A stretch of 64,000 bases of DNA from CAWFXC01 sp963819735 (lineage in GTDB: Bacteria > Actinomycetota > Acidimicrobiia > IMCC26256 > DASPTH01). Under the pieces are notes generated by a model. The model worked only from the letters and a program-made list of their open reading frames with translations. It ran no database searches and had not been told where the DNA came from. Position numbers and translations under genes: made by a program. Of this stretch, positions 1-12,600 are shown piece by piece. The stretch lies in contig CAWFXC010000001.1 in assembly GCA_963819735.1 (NCBI GenBank), positions 682,001-746,000 of the forward strand. Reading direction: 5' to 3'. Positions within the stretch are counted from its first letter, which is position 1, and every line of letters begins with the position of its first letter.

Positions 1-435
1 CGCGCCGGTGGGATCAATGCCCGCTCCGTTGATGCCGACGCCGCCGGCGCCGACAGCGTCGTCGAGGTGCTCGATCGCCAGATCGAGGACGGGTCGACCC
101 GGATCGGAGGCGCCGAGAAATACGTCGATCCGCTGATCCTGCGTTTCCTGGCCGTCGCGGAAGAGCACCTCGAGCGGGGCCACCTCGTCGAGGTCGACGC
201 CGAGCGAGCCGGCCAGGCATCGCCAGTCGGTGAGCGACGGTTCGCGCCGGCCCTGTTCGAACGCATTGAGCTCGCGGCGGCTGAATCCCGCAGCACGGGC
301 CACCGCCCGCCGCGACAGCCCCTTGTCCTTCCGGACGGTCCGGATGTACGTACCCGGACCGTCCGGGACCGCGTCCTGCGCGCTGGGTGCGGCCGGCGGC
401 GCGGATGCGGAGATCGTCGTCATCGGTGCGGTCAT
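1..435 (-). CDS. XRE-family helix-turn-helix regulator (3' end missing)
   Basis: The frame stays open for 145 codons from ATG at 435 to the left window edge, so the C-terminus is missing. Residues about 29-85 form a Cro/C1-type helix-turn-helix: TYIRTVRKDKGLSRRAVARA, then GFSRRELNAFEQGRREPS, which matches the usual pattern of a recognition helix followed by a conserved E-x-G-R-x-x-P turn. A short Ala/Pro-rich tail precedes it. A second in-frame ATG at 423 is an equally possible start; neither has a strong ribosome-binding site. It is probably a DNA-binding transcription regulator; its target is unknown. It reads in the same direction as the giant adhesin upstream but is separated from it by a terminator-like hairpin. 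Confidence 0.75.
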   Translation of the reverse strand, partial: MTAPMTTISASAPPAAPSAQDAVPDGPGTYIRTVRKDKGLSRRAVARAAGFSRRELNAFEQGRREPSLTDWRCLAGSLGVDLDEVAPLEVLFRDGQETQDQRIDVFLGASDPGRPVLDLAIEHLDDAVGAGGVGINGAGIDPTGA

Positions 436-558
436 GGCGAGGTGCGACGGCGCGAGCACGAGCCCACCCCGGGGCCAGAGGACCGACGCGCCGAAGAACG
501 GACTGCGAGGCGGTGCGATCCCGGCAAGCACACCGGTGAGCGGAATCAGGCGAGAGGA

Positions 559-588
559 GGAGGGCAGCTGCCCCACGCGCTGCCCTCC
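559..588 (-). terminator. Hairpin downstream of the giant adhesin
   Basis: Ten-base perfect arms (GGAGGGCAGC and GCTGCCCTCC) enclose a 10-base loop about 110 bases after the adhesin stop codon. Flanking GAGGAG/CTCCTC bases could extend the stem. There is no T-tract, as is common in high-GC actinobacteria. A second, weaker 7-bp hairpin sits at about 598-620. Confidence 0.5.
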
Positions 589-695
589 CCTCTCCTCGCG
601 GTCCGTAGGAACCGCGATGCCCCCGCCCCCTGGTGAGATCTTGTGCTCGTCGTCGGCCATGCCGGTCTCGTTCTCGCGCTCGTGGTCGTGGTGCG

Positions 696-3600
696 TCACG
701 GGACGATGACCACCTGGTTCGCCGACGTGAACGAGCTGCCCGACACGGTGATGGTCTTGTTCCCGCTCGAGGTCGGGCTGAAGCGGAAGCTGGCCGTGCT
801 CGAACCCGCGGGGATGGTGACCTGCGTGATGTTCGCGGTGTTGCCGGTGTTACGGAACACCCCGCTGGCCGTCGTGTTCAGGCTCACGGTCAACGAACCC
901 GTCGACACCGGACCATTTGTCGCGTTCTGGCGCTGGATGGTAATGACGCTCGACGTCGACCCGTTGTTCACCGTCACCTGTGCGGTCGTGAACGCGAGGT
1001 GCTGCGTAGACACCACCGTGACGGTGAACGTCTGCACGGCACTCGTGTCGACACCACCGTTGGCGACGCCGCCGTTGTCGTGGATCCGCACCGACACCGT
1101 CGACGTACCCGTGGCCCCGGTGGCCGGCGTGTAGGTCAGCGTGCCCGTCGAGCTGATCGCCGGCCGCCCGCTGCTCGTGAACAACGAGTTGTTGGTGTTC
1201 GTGACCAGGAAGTTCAGCGCCTGACCCGACTCGTTCGCCGGCCCGGCACTCAACCCCGTCGCCCAACCCGCCACCGACTGGGCGCCCATGCTCACACCGA
1301 GCGACTGGTTCGGCCCGGCGGTGAAGCTCGGCGCGTCGTTCACCGAGTTCACCGTGAGCACGAACGTGTCGACCGCGGTCAGCGAACCCGCATCCGTGAC
1401 CGTCACCGTGATGGTCGACGTGCCGAACTGGTCGGCCGCCGGCGTGGCCACGATCGTCCGCGTGGTGCCCGAGTTGTCGGGGAACGTGAGGTTCCCGTTC
1501 GGCACCAGCGCCGTGTTCGACGACGTCGCCGTCACCACCAGGCTGTTGACGGCGGTCTCGGCGTCACCGATGGTGAATCCGATCTGGCCCGTCGCAACGT
1601 CCTCGTTGGTCGACTGGTTGCTGATGTTGGTGATGGTCGGCGGCGTGTTCGGCACCAGCACCGTGATGGTGAAGGTCTGCACCGCACTCGTGTCGACACC
1701 ACCGTTGGCGGTACCGCCGTTGTCCTGGATGCGCACTGACACCGTCGCCGTACCCGTGGCGTTGGTCGCGGACGTGAAGGTCAGCGTGCCGGTCGAGCTC
1801 ACCGCCGGCTGCGACGAGAACAGGGCGTTGTTGTTGTTGGTGGTCAGGAAGTTCAGGGCCTGACCCGACTCGTTCGCCGGACCGGCACTCAACGCCGTCG
1901 CCCAACCCGACACCGAGTGCGCACCCGAGTTGCGGTTGACCGTCTGGTCCGCACCCTTCGTGAAGCTCGGCACGTCGTTCACCGAGTTCACCGTGAGCAC
2001 GAACGTGTCGACCGCCGTCAGCGAACCGTCGCTCACCGTCACCGTGATGGTCGCGGTTCCGAACTGGTTCGCCAGCGGCGTCACCGTGACGGTGCGGCTC
2101 GCACCGCTGCCCCCGAACACGATGTTGCCATTCGGCACCAGCGCCGTGTTGTTCGACGAACCCGACACGCTCAGGCTCCCGGCCGCCGTCTGCGCATCAC
2201 CGACGGTGAAGGCAATGGCCCCGGTCGAAGCGTCCTCGTTGATCGCCCGATCCGTGATGTTCGTGATCGTGGGCGGCGTGTTCGAGTTCACGACCGTGAT
2301 GGTGAAGGTCTGCACCGCACTGGTGTCGACCCCGCCGTTGGCGGTGCCACCGTTGTCGTGGATCGACACCGACACCGTCGCCGTACCCGAGGCGTTGGTC
2401 GCCGACGTGTACGTCAGCGTCCCGGTCGAGCTCACCGCCGGCTGCGACGAGAACAGTGCGTTGTTGTTGTTGGTCACGATGAAGTTCAGCGCCTGACCCG
2501 ACTCGTCGGCCGGACCGGCACTCAACGCCGTCGCCCAACCGGACACCGAGTGGGCACCGGAGTTCGTCGCCACCGACTGGTTCGCACCCTTCGTGAAGCT
2601 CGGCACGTCGTTCACCGCGGTCACGGTGAGGACGAATGTGTCCGTGGCGGTCAGCGAACCGTCGCTCACCGTCACTGTGATGGTGGCCGTGCCGTTCTGG
2701 TTGGCCGCCGGCGTGATGGTGACGGTGCGGCTCGCCCCGCTGCCACCGAAGACGATGTTGGCGTTGGGCACCAGCGCCGTGTTCGACGACGAACCCGACA
2801 CGCTCAGGCTCCCGGCCGCGGTCTGCGCATCACCGACGGTGAACGGGATCGCCGCGGTGGCCGTGTCCTCGTTCGTCGTCTTGTTGGTGATGTTCGAGAT
2901 CGTCGGGGCCGTGTTGGGCGCCGTGATCGTGATCGTGAAGGTCTGCACCGCACTGGTGTCGACGCCACCGTTGAGCACGCCGCCGTTATCATGGATCGCC
3001 ACCGACACCGTCGCGGTACCCGAGGCGTTGGTCGCCGACGTGTACGTCAGGGTGCCGGTCGAGCTGACGGCGGGCTGCGAGGAGAACAGCGCCGTGTTGT
3101 TGTTGCTGACGTTGAAGCTCAGGGCCTGACCCGACTCGTTCGCCGGACCGGCACTCAACGCCGTCGCCCAACCGGACACCGAGTGCGCACCCGAGTTCAT
3201 CGCCGCCGTCTGGTCCGCACCCTTGGTGAAGCTCGGCACGTCGTTCACCGAGTTCACCGTGAGGACGAACGTGTCGACCGCTGTCAGCGAACCGTCGCTC
3301 ACCGTCACCGTGATGGTCGTGGTTCCGAACTGGTTGGCCAGCGGTGTCACGACGAGCGTGCGGCTCGCACCGCTCCCACCGAACACCAGGTTGCCGTTCG
3401 GCACCAGCGCCGTGTTCGACGACGTGCCCGACACCGTCAGGCTCCCGGCTGCCGTCTGCGCATCACCGACGGTGAAGCCGATCGCACCGGTCGCGGTGTC
3501 CTCGTTCGTCGCCAGGTCGGCGATGCTCGAGATCGTCGGCGCGGTGTTGGATGCCGTCGTCGTGATGGTGAACGTCTGGACCGCACTCGTGTCGATACCA

Positions 3601-6600
3601 CCGTTGGCGGTGGTGCCGTCGTCGTGGATCCGGACCGACACCGTCGCGGTGCCGCTCGCCGCCGCGACCGGCGTGTAGGTCAGCGTGCCCGTCGGGCTCA
3701 CTGCCGGCTGCGCCGAGAACAGGGCGTTGTTGTTGTTGGTGACGATGAAGTTCAGCGCCTGCCCCGACTCGTTCGCCGGACCGGCACTCAACCCCGTCGC
3801 CCAGCCGGCCACCGTCTGGGCGCCGGCGTTCGACGCCACGGTCTGGTTCGCGCCCTCCGTGAAGCTCGGCACGTCGTCGACCGGGTTCACCGTGAGCACG
3901 AAGGAGTCGCTGGCCGTCATCAGGTCGCCGTCGGTGACGGTCACCGTGATGGTGGTGGACCCGAACTCGTCCGCCGCCGGGATGATCGTCAGGTTGCGGC
4001 TCGCACCGCTGCCGCCGAAGGCGATGTTGGTGTTGGGCACCAGCGCCGTGTTCGACGACGAGCTGACCACCAGGCTCCCGACCGGGGTCTGCGCGTCACC
4101 CACGGTGAACGCGATCGGCCCGGTCGACGAGTCCTCGTTGATCGCCCGATCGGCGATGTCGGAGATCGTCGGTGCCTGACCGTTGGTCGTGATGCTGAAG
4201 GTCTGGATCGCACTGGTGTCGACGCCACCGTTGAGGATGCCGCCGTTGTCGTGGATCGCCACCGACACGGTCGCGGTGCCGGTGAACGCAGCCGCCGGCG
4301 TGAAGGTCAGGGTGCCTCCGGCGCTGATGGCCGGCTGCGCCGAGAAGAGCGAGTTGTTGTCGTTGGTGACGATGAAGTTCAGCGCCTGACCCGACTCGTT
4401 CGCCGGACCGGCACTGAGCCCCGTCGCCCAACCGGCCACCGTCTGCGGGCCGGCGTTGGACGACACCGTCTGGTTCGGGCCGCCCGTGAAGCTCGGCGCG
4501 TCGTTCACCGAGTTCACGGTGAGCACGAACGTGTCGGTCGTCGTGAGGGAACCGTCGCTCACCATCACCGAGATCGTCGACGTACCGGACTCGTTGGCCG
4601 CCGGCGTCAGCGTGACGGTGCGGCTCGCACCGCTGCCACCGACCACGACGTTGGCGTTGGGCACCAGCACCGTGTTCGACGAAGTCGCCGACACCACGAG
4701 GCTCGCAGCCACGGTCTCGCCGTCGCCCACCGTGAACGGAATCGCGCCGGTCGCCGTGTCCTCGTTCGTCGCCTGGTCGGCGATGTTCGAGATCGTCGGC
4801 GACGTGTTGGGCACGCTCACCGTGTGCGCATCCGAGTCGAAGCTCGTGGCGAAGGTCGCGTCACCGAGGTAGGTCGCGGTGAGCGTCTTCAGCCCGGCCG
4901 TGCCCGACACCAGGAGACAGGAGCCGTCGGCGATGCCGGGGCTCGTCGTCGACAGGGTCGCGGTGCACGTCGAGCCGAGCCCGTCGGACACTTGTGCGCT
5001 TCCGGTCGGCGTGACACTGCCCGTGGCACCGACTCGCACCGAGACGGTGTACGGCTGGAACACCGCCGACGGGTCGGGAGTGTCCGACATGATCAGCGTG
5101 CTCGTCGGCAGCAAGGCGGCGCCGACCGTGTGAGCTTCAGTGTCGGAGGCGGCACCGAACCCGGCGTCGCCCGCGTAGCTCGCGGTCAGCGTCTTCGGCC
5201 CGGCCGAGCCGGACACGAGGAAGCAGGAGCCACCGGCGACACCGTCGCTGGTCTGCACCAGCGTCACGGTGCACTGGGAGCCGGCGCCGTCGTTCACCAG
5301 CACGGTGCCCGTGGGCGTTCCCGTGAGCACCGACGGTGCGCGTTGCGCCGTGACCCCGACCGAGTAGGCCTGGCCGATCGTCGACGGGTCCGGCCCGTCC
5401 GACGTGATGGTCACCACGGCCGGAGCCGCCGTCACCATGTGCGCCGCGGTGTCGGAGTCGCCGCTGAAGCTGCCGTCGAGCGGCGTGTACGTCGCGGTCA
5501 GGGTCTTGGCGCCCTGGACGTTCGAGGTGAGCACGCACGAACCCGACGCCCCTGCGGCCGAGGTGCAGGTGCCACCGCTGCCGTCGGTCACCGTGACCGA
5601 GCCGGTCGGCGTGCCCGCACCGGGAGCGTTCACCGAGAGGTTCCAGCTCACCGTGTAGGACTGACCGACCGGGGCCGGGTCCGGCGAGTCGGACGTAATC
5701 GTGATCGTCGTCGACGCCGGGTTGACCGTCTGCGAGAGGCCGGTCGAGGTGCTGCCCGTGAAGTTTGTGTCACCGCTGTAGACCGCGGTGATCGAGTGCG
5801 CCGACACCGGGAGGGTGGAGACGGGCAGGCTCGCCTGACCGCCGACCACGATCACCGGGCTGCCGAGGTTGGCGGCGCCGTCCTTGAACTGGACGGTGCC
5901 CGTCGGCGTACCCGCGCCGGTCACGGTTGCCGTGAAGGCCACCGGCTGACCGAACACCGAGGGGTTCGTGCCACCGGTCAGAGCCACCGCGGTGCCGCTC
6001 GAGGCCTGGGTGATGACGAGGTTCGCCGAGGTGAACGTGATGGTGTAGTTCGCGTTCCCCACCGAACCCTGGTTGATCGCGTACGACCCGACGTTCTCAC
6101 CCGGGACTCGAGTCAGCGCCCCTGTGAGGGTGTCGCCACTGAGCACACCCGTCGACGTGTAGGTGAGAGCCGGATCCACCGTCGCGTACACCTTCGTCTT
6201 CGCGTCTGCCGTCACCGTCGCCGCCGCCGGCGTGATAGCCAGGTTCGCCGAGGTGAACGTGATCGTGTAGTTCGGGCTCGCCAGGCTGCCCTGGTTGATC
6301 GCGTACGACCCCACGTTCTCACCCGCAGCTCGAGCCAACGAGCCCGAGAGCGTGTCGAAACCGAGCAGACCGACTGCCGTGTACGTCAGCGGCGGATCCA
6401 CCGTCCCGTACACCTTCGACTGCGGATCCGCCGTCACCGACACCGAAGCGGGTGTCACCGAGAGGTTCGCCGAGTTGAACGTGACCGTGTAGTTCGGGCT
6501 ACCCACCGAACCCTGCGTGATCGCGTACGACCCGACACCCTCACCCGGGTCACGAGCCAACGCACCCGAGAGGGTGTCGGTCCCGACCAGACCGGTCGCC

Positions 6601-9600
6601 GTATAGGTGAGCACCGGATCCGCCGACCCGTAGACCTTCGTCTTCGGGTCCGCCGTCACCGTCACCGAAGCCGGCGTCACCGAGAAGTTCGCCGGAACGA
6701 ACGTGATCGCATAGTTCGAGTTCGCCAGGGTCCCCTGCGTGATCGCGTACGACCCCACGCCCTCACCGGCCACCCGAGCCAGGGCACCCGACAGCGAATC
6801 GCTGTTGACGAGCGCACCGGCAGTGACGTGGTAGGTGAACGTCGGATCGGCCGCGCCATAGGTCTTCGCCTGGCCCGCATCCGCAGTCACCGTGATCGGC
6901 GCCGCCGTGACCGCGAAGTCCGCGGGAAACGAACGTGATCGCGTAGTTCGAGTTCGCCAATGTCCCCAGCGTGATCGCATAGGTCCCCACGTTCTCGCCC
7001 GCCACCCGGCCCAACGAGCCCGACAGCAGGTCACCATTCACCAGACCCACCGCCTGGTACGTGAACGACAGGTCCGCAGTGCCATACGTCTTGGACTGGC
7101 CCGGGTCCACCGTGACGGTCACCGTGTGCGCCGTGATGACGAAGTCCGCGGGCACGAACGTGATCGCGTAGTTCGAGTTCGCCAAGCTGCCTTGCGTGAT
7201 CGCGTAGGTCCCCACGCCCTCACCCGGGTCACGAGCCAACGCACCCGAGAACCCGTCCGACCCGACCAGAGCACCCGAAGTCACCTGGTACGTGAACGTC
7301 GGATCCGCCGCGCCGTAGACCTTGGACTGGTTGGCATCCGCAGTCACCGTGATCGGCGCCGCCGTGACCGTGAAGTCCGCGGAAACGAACGTGATCGCGT
7401 AGTTCGAGTTCGCCAAGGTCCCTTGCCCGATGGCGTAGGTCCCCACATTCTCACCCGCAGCTCGAGCCAACGAGCCCGAGAGCAGGTCACCGTTCACCAG
7501 ACCCACCGCCTGGTACGTGAACGACGGGTCCGCAGTGCCATACGTCTTCGACTGGTTGGCATCCGCAGTCACCGTCACCGCCGCCGCCGTGATCGCGAAG
7601 TCGGCCGAGTTGAACGTGATCGTGTAGTTCGAGTTCGCCAAGCTGCCTTGCGTGATCGCGTAGGTCCCCACGCCCTCACCCGGTTCACGAGCCAACGCAC
7701 CCGAGAACCCGTCCGACCCGACCAGAGCACCCGAAGTCACCTGGACGTGAACGTCGATCCGCCGCGCCGTAGGTCTTCGCCTGGCTCGCGTCCGCGGTCA
7801 CCGTGATCGGCGCCGCCGTGACCGCGAAGTCGCGGGAACGAACGTGATCGGGTAGCTTCGGGTTTGCCAGGGTCCTCTTGCGCGATCGCGTAGGTCCCCA
7901 GTTCTGCCCGCCGCTCGAGCCAACGAGCCGGACAGCAGGTCACCGTTGACCAGACCCACCGCCTGGTACGTGAACGACGGGTGCAGTGCCATACGTCTTG
8001 GACTGGTTGGCATCCGCAGTCACCGTCACCGCGTGCGCCGTGATCGCGGAAGTCGGCCGAGTTGAACGTGATCGCGGTAGTTCGAGTTCGCCAGGCTGCC
8101 TTGTGCGTGATGGCGTAGGTCCGCACGCCTCACCCGGGTCGACGAGCCAACGCACCCGAAAACCCGTCCGACCCGACCAGAGCACCCAAGTCACCTGGTA
8201 GGTGAACGTCGGATCCGCCGCCGCCGTAGGTCTTCGCCTGGCCCGCATCCGCGGTCACCGTGTATCGGCGCCGCCGTGACCGCGAAGTCCGCGGGAACGA
8301 ACGTGATCGCGTAGTTCGGGTTCGTCAAGGTCCCTTGCGTGATCGCGTAGGTCCCCACGTCTCGCCGCAGCTCGAGCCAACCAGCCGGACAGCAGGTCAC
8401 CGTTCACCAGACCCACCGCCTGGTACGTGAACGACGGGTCCGCAGTGCCATACGTCTTCGACTGGTTGGCATCCGCAGTCACCGTCACCGCGTGGGCAGT
8501 GATCGTCGAAGTCGGCCGGTCGAACGTGATCGCGTAGTTCGAGTTCGTCAAGGTCCCTTGCGTGATCGCGTAGGTCCCCACGTCCTCACCCGCCACCCGG
8601 GCCAACGCACCCGTGAACCCGTCCGACCCGGCAGACAGACCTCGGAGTACGTGAACGTCGGGTCCGCGTCGCCGTAGGTCTTCGACTGGTTGACATCGGC
8701 GGTCACCGTCACCGGAGCCGGCGTGATCACACCGCTGGTGTCGTCCACGAACGTGACCAGGTAGTTGTCACCGTTGTTGTTGTCGACCACCACACCCGCC
8801 GTCGTCAGCGTCTTGCCCGTCCCCACGTTCTTGGTGTCGAACGACTGCGTGAACGCCGGAGCGTCGGAGAACGCCAGGGTCCCGTCGGTGATCGACGGCA
8901 CTACCAGAGACGCAGTGTCCCGTCGTACACCTTCGTGTCCGTACCCGCGGTCACCGTGATCGGCCGCTGGTCGATCGTGAAGTCCGCCGAGTTGAACGTG
9001 ATCGTGTAGTTCGAGTTCGCCAAGGTCCCTTGCCCGATGGCGTAGGTCCCCACATTCTCACCCGCAGCTCGAGCCAACGAGCCCGAGAGCAGGTCACCGT
9101 TCACCAGACCCACCGCCTGGTACGTGAACGACGGGTCCGCAGTGCCATACGTCTTCGACTGGTTGGCATCCGCAGTCACCGTCACCGCCGTCCGCCGTGA
9201 TCGCGAAGTCGGCCGAGTTGAACGTGATCGCGTAGTTCGAGTTCGCCAAGCTGCCTTGCGTGATCGCGTAGGTCCCCACGCCCTCACCCGGGTCACGAGC
9301 CAACGCACCCGAGAACCCGTCCGACCCGACCAGAGCACCCGAAGTCACCTGGTACGTGAACGTCGGATCCGCCGCGCCGTAGGCCTTGGACTGGTTGGCG
9401 TCCGCGGTCACCGTGATCGGCGCCGCCGTGACGGCGAAGTCCGCGGGAACGAACGTGATCGCGTAGTTCGGGTTCGCCAGGGTCCCTTGCCCGATGGCGT
9501 AGGTCCCCACATTCTCACCCGCAGCTCGAGCCAACGAGCCGGACAGCAGGTCACCGTTGACCAGACCCACCGCCTGGTACGTGAACGACGGGTCCGCAGT

Positions 9601-12600
9601 GCCATACGTCTTGGACTGGTTGGCATCCGCAGTCACCGTCACCGCGTGCGCCGTGATCGCGAAGTCGGCCGAGTTGAACGTGATCGCGTAGTTCGAGTTC
9701 GCCAAGCTGCCTTGCGTGATCGCGTAGGTCCCCACGTCCTCACCCGGGTCACGAGCCAACGCACCCGAGAACCCGTCCGACCCGACCAGAGCACCCGAAG
9801 TCACCTGGTAGGTGAACGTCGGATCCGCCGCGCCGTAGGTCTTCGCCTGGCCCGCATCCGCAGTCACCGTGATCGGCGCCGCCGTGACCGCGAAGTCCGC
9901 GGGAACGAACGTGATCGCGGGTAGTCGAGTTCGTCAGGCGCTTGCGTGATCGCGTAGGTCCCCACGTCCTCGCCCGCAGCTCGAGCCAACGAGCCCGAGA
10001 GCAGGTCACCGTTCACCAGACCCACCGCCTGGTAGGTGAACGACGGGTCCGCGGTGCCATACGTCTTCGACTGGTTGGCATCCGCAGTCACCGTCACCGT
10101 GTGGGCAGTGATGGCGAAGTCTGCAGGCACGAACGTGATCGCGTAGTTCGAGTTCGTCAAGGTCCCTTGCGTGATCGCGTAGGTCCCCACGTCCTCACCC
10201 GCCACCCGGGCCAACGCACCCGTGAACCCGTCCGACCCGAGCAGACCAACCTCGGAGTACGTGAACGTCGGGTCCGCGTCGCCGTAGGTCTTCGACTGGT
10301 TGACCTCGGCGGTCACCGTCACCGGAGCCGGCGTGATCACACCGCTGGTGTCGTCCACGAACGTGACCAGGTAGTTGTCTCCGTTGTCGTCGTCGACCAC
10401 CACACCCGCCGGGGTCAGCGTCTTGCCCGTCCCCACGTTCTTGGTGTCGAACGACTGCGTGAACGCCGGAGCGTCGGAGAACGCCAGGGTCCCGGTCGTG
10501 ATCGACGGCACCGCCAGCGAGCTCGTCGACCCGTCGTACACCTTCGTGTCCGTACCCGCGGTCACCGCGATCGGCCGCTGGTCGATCGTGAAGTCCGCCG
10601 AGTTGAACGTGATCGTGTAGTTCGAGTTCGCCAACGTCCCCAGCGTGATCGCATACGACCCGACGTTCTCACCCGCCACCCGGCCCAACGAGCCCGACAG
10701 CAGGTCACCATTCACCAGACCCACCGCCTGGTACGTGAACGACGGGTCCGCAGTGCCATACGCTTGGACTGGTTGGCATCCGCAGTCACCGTCACCGCCG
10801 CCGCCGTGATCGCACCGGTCGAGTCGGTCACGAACGTCACCGCGTAGTTCGCACCGTTGTTCCCGTCGACCACCACACCGGTCGGGGTCAGGGTCTTGCC
10901 CGTCCCCACTGCCGCGGTGTCGAACGACTGCGTGAAGCTCGGAGCGTCGGAACCCGCCAGCGTCCCCGTCGAGATCGATGGCACCACGGACGAGCTCGTC
11001 GAGCCGTCGTAGGTCTTCGTGTCCGTACCCGCGGTCACCGTGATCGCCCGCTGGCTGCGGGGTCAGGGTCTTGCCCGTCCCGACATTCTTGGTGTCGAAC
11101 GACTGCGTGAAGCTCGGAGCGTCGGAACCGGCCAGCGTCCCGCGATCGACGGCACCACCCCGGAGCTCGTCGAGCCGTCGTAGGTCTTCGTGTCCGTACC
11201 CGCGGTCACCGGCGTGATCGGCCGCTGGCTGATCACACCGGTGGCGTCATTCACGAACGCGACCAGGTAGTTGTCACCGTTGTTGTTGTCGAGCACCACA
11301 CCCGCCGGGGTCAGGGTCTTGCCCGTGCCCACGTTCTTGGTGTCGAACGTCTGCGTGAACGCCGGAGCGTCGGAGAACGCCAGGGTCCCGTCGGTGATCG
11401 TCGGCACTACCAGAGACGCAGTGGTCCCGTCGTAGGTCTTCGTGTCCGTACCCGTGGTCACCGTGATCGGCCGCTGGTCGATCGTGAAGTTCGCCGAGTG
11501 GAACGTCATCGTGTAGTTCGGGTTCGCCAGGGTTCCCTGGGTGATCGCGTAGGTCCCCACGTTCTCGCCCAGGTCACGAGCCAACACGCCCGTGAACGAG
11601 TCGCCCGCGACCAGACCAACCTCGTGATAGGCGAACGTCGGGTCGGCATCGCCGTACGTCTTCGACTGGCCCGCATCCGCGGTCACCGTCACCGCCGCCG
11701 GCGTGATCGCACCGGTCGAGTCGGTCGGCGTCACCGTGTAGTTCGCACCACCATTGCCGTCGAGCACGGAACCGGCCGGGGTCAGGGTCTTGCCGGTCCC
11801 CACCGCCGCGGTGTCGAACGTCTGCGTGAACGCCTCGTCGGCGTCCGAACCCGCCAGCGTCCCGGCCGTGATCGACGGCACCACCAACGAGCTTGTCGAC
11901 CCGTCGTAGGTCTTCGTGTCCGTACCGGCCGTCACCGTGATCGCCCGAGCCGAGATCACACCGGTGGTGTCAGGCGCAAACGTCACCGCGTAGTTCGCCA
12001 CCACCATTGCCGTCGACGACCAGACCGGTCGGGGTCAGGGTCTTGCCCGTCCCCACGTTCTTCGTGTCGAACGACTGCGTAAAGCTCGGAGTGTCGAAGA
12101 ACGCCAGGGTGCCGGTCGTGATCGTCGGCACCACCGAGGAAACCGTCGTCGCGTCGTAGGTCTTCGTAATGGTCCCGCCGTCACCGTGATCGGCCGCTGC
12201 GTGACCGTCAACTGGGCCGGCACGAACACCAGGTCGTAGTCCGAGGTCAGGGCCAACGTGCCCTGCGTGATCGCGTAGGTGCCGACGTCCTCACCCGGCG
12301 CCTGGGTCAGCGAGCCGGTGAAGCCGTCACCCGGTGCCACGACGCCCGACACCTGATACGTCAAGGCCGGGTCGTCGTTGCCGTAGGTCTTCGTCTGCGT
12401 GTCCGCAGTGACCGTGATCTGGCGCTGCGTGATCACGCCGGTCGTATCGGTCACGAACGTCACCGCGTAGTTCGCGCCTGCATTGCCGTCCAGCACCGAA
12501 CCAGCCGGGTTCAGGGTCTTGCCCGTCGCCACCGCTGCGCTGTCGAACGTCTGCGTGAACGCCGCCACGTCCGAACCGGCCAGCGTCCCGGCCGTGATCG

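Noticed and set aside
1917..6938. Very long open frame (1,673 codons) on the plus strand
   Set aside because: It is the antisense of the repeat-rich adhesin; the protein is Arg/His-rich without domains, as expected from a GC-rich reverse complement.
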